Assembly: GCA_023375675.1 (NCBI GenBank) | Contig: JALQBC010000005.1 | Location: forward strand, 1,178,001 to 1,242,000 | Length of the DNA stretch: 64,000 nt | Direction of reading: 5' to 3' | Origin: Cytospora piceicola | Taxonomy: Eukaryota > Ascomycota > Sordariomycetes > Diaporthales > Cytosporaceae | Part shown: positions 61,516-64,000 of the stretch, piece by piece | Layout of the letters: the number at the start of each line of letters is the position of its first letter | Numbering within the stretch: the first letter of the stretch is position 1 | Program-made: the position numbers and the translations under genes | Notes under the pieces: generated by a model | What the model was told of the DNA's origin: nothing | The model's database searches: none | The model's input: only the letters and a program-made list of their open reading frames with translations

Positions 61516-61965
61516 ACATTATTTATACGGCTACAGTTAGTTAAATAAAGGACTATTAGCTAAGGACTTAAAGGTATAATAAAAGCTGTAGCGGAAGCCG
61601 TAGCGGAAGCTAGACGATTAAACTCGAAAGCTAGGGGTCGAATTCGAAGGCGATATAAAGATAGAAAGATAGCTACGATTAGACTTAAAGGTCGAAGGTC
61701 GAAGGCGATATAGAAACAGAGATAGCTATAATTAGATTCGAAGGCTAACCTTAAGTTATAGTTTCGAAGGCTCGAATATAAACTTTAGAGATAAAGTCTT
61801 AACTTACGATATATATATTATACCCGGGATATACTCTAAAAATATATATTATACTCGAAAATACACTTTAAAAACATATATTAGACTCGAGATACACTCT
61901 AGAAACAGTGTCTTAGGAGTTAAGACCTGCCGAAAATAGAGAAAATTTACTTTCGCTTGACAGAG
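61483..61965 (-). repeat. Right terminal inverted repeat
   Basis: The reverse complement of the left terminal repeat. It is about 80 bp longer because of an internal duplication (CGAAGGCGATATAGAAA...AGATAGCTA units at 61648-61730) and a GTAGCGGAAGC doublet at about 61588-61611. The outer end keeps GGCAGGTCTTAACTCCTAAG (reverse strand, 61931-61912) with CpA and TpG positions less mutated than on the left. Confidence 0.85.
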
Positions 61966-63513
61966 ACTTCCCGTAGCGTCCTCGGTTACCGTGAGTGTTA
62001 TGTTTGCCACGCATATATTGATCATGCCTATGTTCTATCCTTTACTTCGGCCTGGGTTCAGCTTGTAGAACATAGGTAGGAGAGCCTCGGTCACCAGTCT
62101 CCTAACTATCGAGGCGTCGTCGATATTGTGGAAAACGAAGGTCGGGAGCGGTTAGCTGCGGCTCCCTCTTGCCCAGTTGTAAGGCTTGCCTTCACTCAGC
62201 GATATCTTAGGACGGGTGGAAAGTCGAAGGGTTTTGGGTCGAGCGAGCCATCTTCTCCCTTTTGATCCATCGACTGAGGGCTCAGCGCTATCCACGGTAT
62301 CTTCGCTCTCAGTGAGGTCAACGTGTATTCGACGCAGTAGAGACGCCGCGAGCTTCAGTAGTTCCCTTTCGATTTCAGCCAGCGTGTTGAGACCACCATG
62401 TGGCCCGGGGTAGGTGTCCTCGATGGATATTTGCGTCGGCAGGCTGCTCGCCACCTTCACTTCAGTGTCGTCCACACCGTGTAGCAGACCCCAGATTTTG
62501 TCGCCAATGCCTCTCTCGGAGCCGGGGCGGTTGCCGAGAAGCTTCTCCAGCATTTGAGGAGAGACTTCTGGGCGAGTCCTGAATTCACCTACCGTCACCT
62601 TGGACTCCGTGGTGGCATCAGCGTCTGCGTCCCCTCCTAGGAAATAGCTCTCTAACGCGTGCGTGATCTTGCCTCCTATGCCAGGCACTTTACGGAGGCT
62701 ATGTGAATCCATGAAGGCAATGGCCTCTTCTTCATGTAAGGACAGTAAAGTTGTCTGGTTTCTGGGCTTATTGACGGTGCCTACGAGCTTGCTGAGAACC
62801 TTGCAGGTTGATATGCCACAAGCCGACGTATAGCCCTGTTCTTCGATTTTGAGGCGGAGGTATCGGGCAAAATGAGAGGCGAGGAGCAGCCGTACGTATA
62901 GCAAGTTGTCATGACTGTCCTCGCCATGCCCATCCCCGGTGACACAGCCGGCAACGGAAGTCGCATCGAAACTGAAGCCCTTTTCAGGGTCATCCCGGGA
63001 GAGGCAGAAGAACGATTCCGGCAGTCCATTGCGGTTGAGAAGTGCGACATTGTAGTCCACAACGTCAGTCACGTCCAGGAACACCTCATCCAGGCCCAGC
63101 CGCTCAACCTTAGAGTTCCAGGAGTACGCCGCCAGCAGGCCGTACAGCTTCTTGGAGACGTCCCGAAAGGCCGACAGGTCCTCGCCGTCGGCGAGCACGA
63201 GGTCCGGGCACGCCTTCCTGGCCTCGGAGATGAGCTGCAGCTTCCTGACGCCGCGCCTGCGGGCCTCGTAATTGCACGTGGCCAGGATGCTCTTCTGCTT
63301 GATGCCTAGCGGGAGCGACTTGAGGGCCGGCTGGGCGTTCTCGACGACCTGGGCGTAGAAGCAGTCGTAATCCTTCCCCCGGGGTTGATTTTATTATTAG
63401 CCTGCCGTTGGTACCCCACGTCGGCTGCGTCGGGAAGTGGAGCTCACGAAATGCAAGATGATCCTGTGCTGCTTCCTGCGAGGCGCACCTTTCTTCTTCA
63501 CCGGGAACGCCAT
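61966..63513 (-). pseudogene. POLI: DNA polymerase iota, 5' fragment (catalytic core), split by the giant element
   Basis: Exon 1 is 63513-63448 (MAFPVKKKGAPRRKQHRIIL-HF), intron 63447-63373 (75 bp, GTGAGC...GCTAAT...GGAAG), exon 2 from 63372. The join gives HF-DYDCFYAQVVENAQPALK, the Y-family N-terminus with catalytic Asp23. The second catalytic pair is D117-E118 in RLGLDEVFLDVTD. A helix-hairpin-helix block RKVPGIGGKI follows, then the little-finger region (PTQISIEDTYPG). The first in-frame stop is TAA (62154-62152) after 428 aa. The frame continues beyond it as PLPTFVF...RRLVTEALLPMFYKLNPG, breaks at TAG (62037-62035, an expected Trp), and ends at GS (61966), exactly where GRDISQMF resumes at 17171. 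The two parts together would be about 597 aa, the usual fungal size. A truncated polymerase without its C-terminal interaction region might still be made; function is doubtful. Confidence 0.9.
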
Positions 63514-64000
63514 CCTCTCGTCGCGTGCGTCGGTTGGTCTGTGTGCGTCATGACGGAAATCCTGGCTGGCAAGCGGAATTGTGACTTGATCTTGTCAGAT
63601 CGTGAGCCGAGGTTGAAGCTCGTGCATGATATGTGAGGGTCAAGATGTGGGCTCGTTGAGGGCGGAGAAGGACTGTCAGCACTCTGAATACTGCGTATGA
63701 TGATGATGGGCGCACGAGCTTCTGCTGACTCAGCATTCAATCTGAACTCCACCAAGGTCGGCAGCACAGCAACAATGAGTCTTTCCGTGATAGATCACAA
63801 CAGTGATCAGCCCAATCTTCCCAAACTCTCAACAAAACTCCTTCGAGCTGACGTCTGTTGGGCGGCGTGACTCACTCACTTTTATCGGTCTCGCAAGGAC
63901 GCTGTAATCTCGCTTCCAGGCTTCTTCGACTTATCGTCGCTCCGATAAGGTACGTCCAAGGGCCCCCTTGACTTGTAAAGGGTATGTAGACTAATACTGA
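63514..64000. other. Upstream region of the polymerase iota gene
   Basis: Normal GC, no RIP signature and no supported coding frame. It should hold the promoter and 5' UTR of the minus-strand gene. Short open frames on both strands here look like chance. Confidence 0.5.

Larger units (their letters stand above)
17174..61965. mobile_element. 44.8-kb RIP-degraded element with terminal inverted repeats, family unassigned
   Basis: The whole block is TA-rich and nearly free of CA and TG, with sharp edges. Its ends are inverted copies of each other: AGGTCTTAACTC at 17210-17221 on the left matches the reverse complement of GAGTTAAGACCT at 61916-61927 on the right, with homology running inward for 0.4-0.5 kb. 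Subterminal arrays of one motif face opposite ways at the two ends. The outer limits are set by the interrupted polymerase iota frame: host sequence ends with AC at 17172-17173 and resumes with AC at 61966-61967, so the duplication is at most 2 bp. Internal content is several degraded coding frames on both strands, including a SNF2 helicase, plus many minisatellites. I recognised no transposase, DUF3435 recombinase, integrase or polymerase. Size resembles Starships and Mavericks, but a 2-bp duplication with long inverted ends does not settle any family. Confidence 0.85.

Noticed and set aside
17174..61965. Starship classification of the giant element
   Set aside because: No DUF3435 tyrosine recombinase remnant was seen, and the long inverted ends with subterminal arrays are not the usual Starship layout. 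Not excluded, because RIP could hide it.

Overview
The window looks like a chromosome segment of a filamentous ascomycete (Pezizomycotina, probably Sordariomycetes). Genes have short introns (60-98 bp) with fungal donor, branch (CTAAC/CTGAC) and acceptor sites. The predicted proteins are fungal. Two large blocks carry the scar of repeat-induced point mutation (RIP): CpA and TpG are almost absent, TpA is in great excess, and all differences between repeat copies are transitions.

Layout: (1) 1-348, minus strand, the 5' end of a TRAPPC13-like gene running off the left edge. (2) 1005-7369, one complete but dead Ty1/Copia LTR retrotransposon with 166-bp LTRs and a GATCG target duplication. (3) 8847-15617, a normal GC island with two plus-strand genes: a CorA-like two-helix membrane protein (3 exons, 670 aa) and a kinase/von Willebrand A fusion protein (4 exons, 953 aa). 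(4) 16851-17171 and 61966-63513, minus strand, the two halves of one DNA polymerase iota gene. (5) 17174-61965, a 44.8-kb RIP-destroyed element lying between those halves.

The main discovery is the last pair. The right half encodes the Y-family catalytic core and stops mid-protein. The left half resumes with the missing C-terminus, including a ubiquitin-binding-type C2H2 finger. The two halves join in the same frame once a 2-bp duplicated GT is removed. The intervening element has terminal inverted repeats of 0.4-0.5 kb, then subterminal arrays of a short motif in opposite orientation at the two ends (3 copies left, about 20 right). RIP has leaked into the host gene on both sides and made four in-frame stop codons, so polymerase iota is almost certainly lost at this locus.

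Inside the element several long reading frames survive with only TAG/TAA interruptions of the kind RIP makes and no frameshift. One of about 1,250 codons is a SNF2-type helicase. Another of about 1,420 codons and at least seven shorter ones are not recognisable to me. No transposase or tyrosine recombinase was recognised, so the family of this giant element is open. The element is also full of minisatellites, several of them inside former coding frames.
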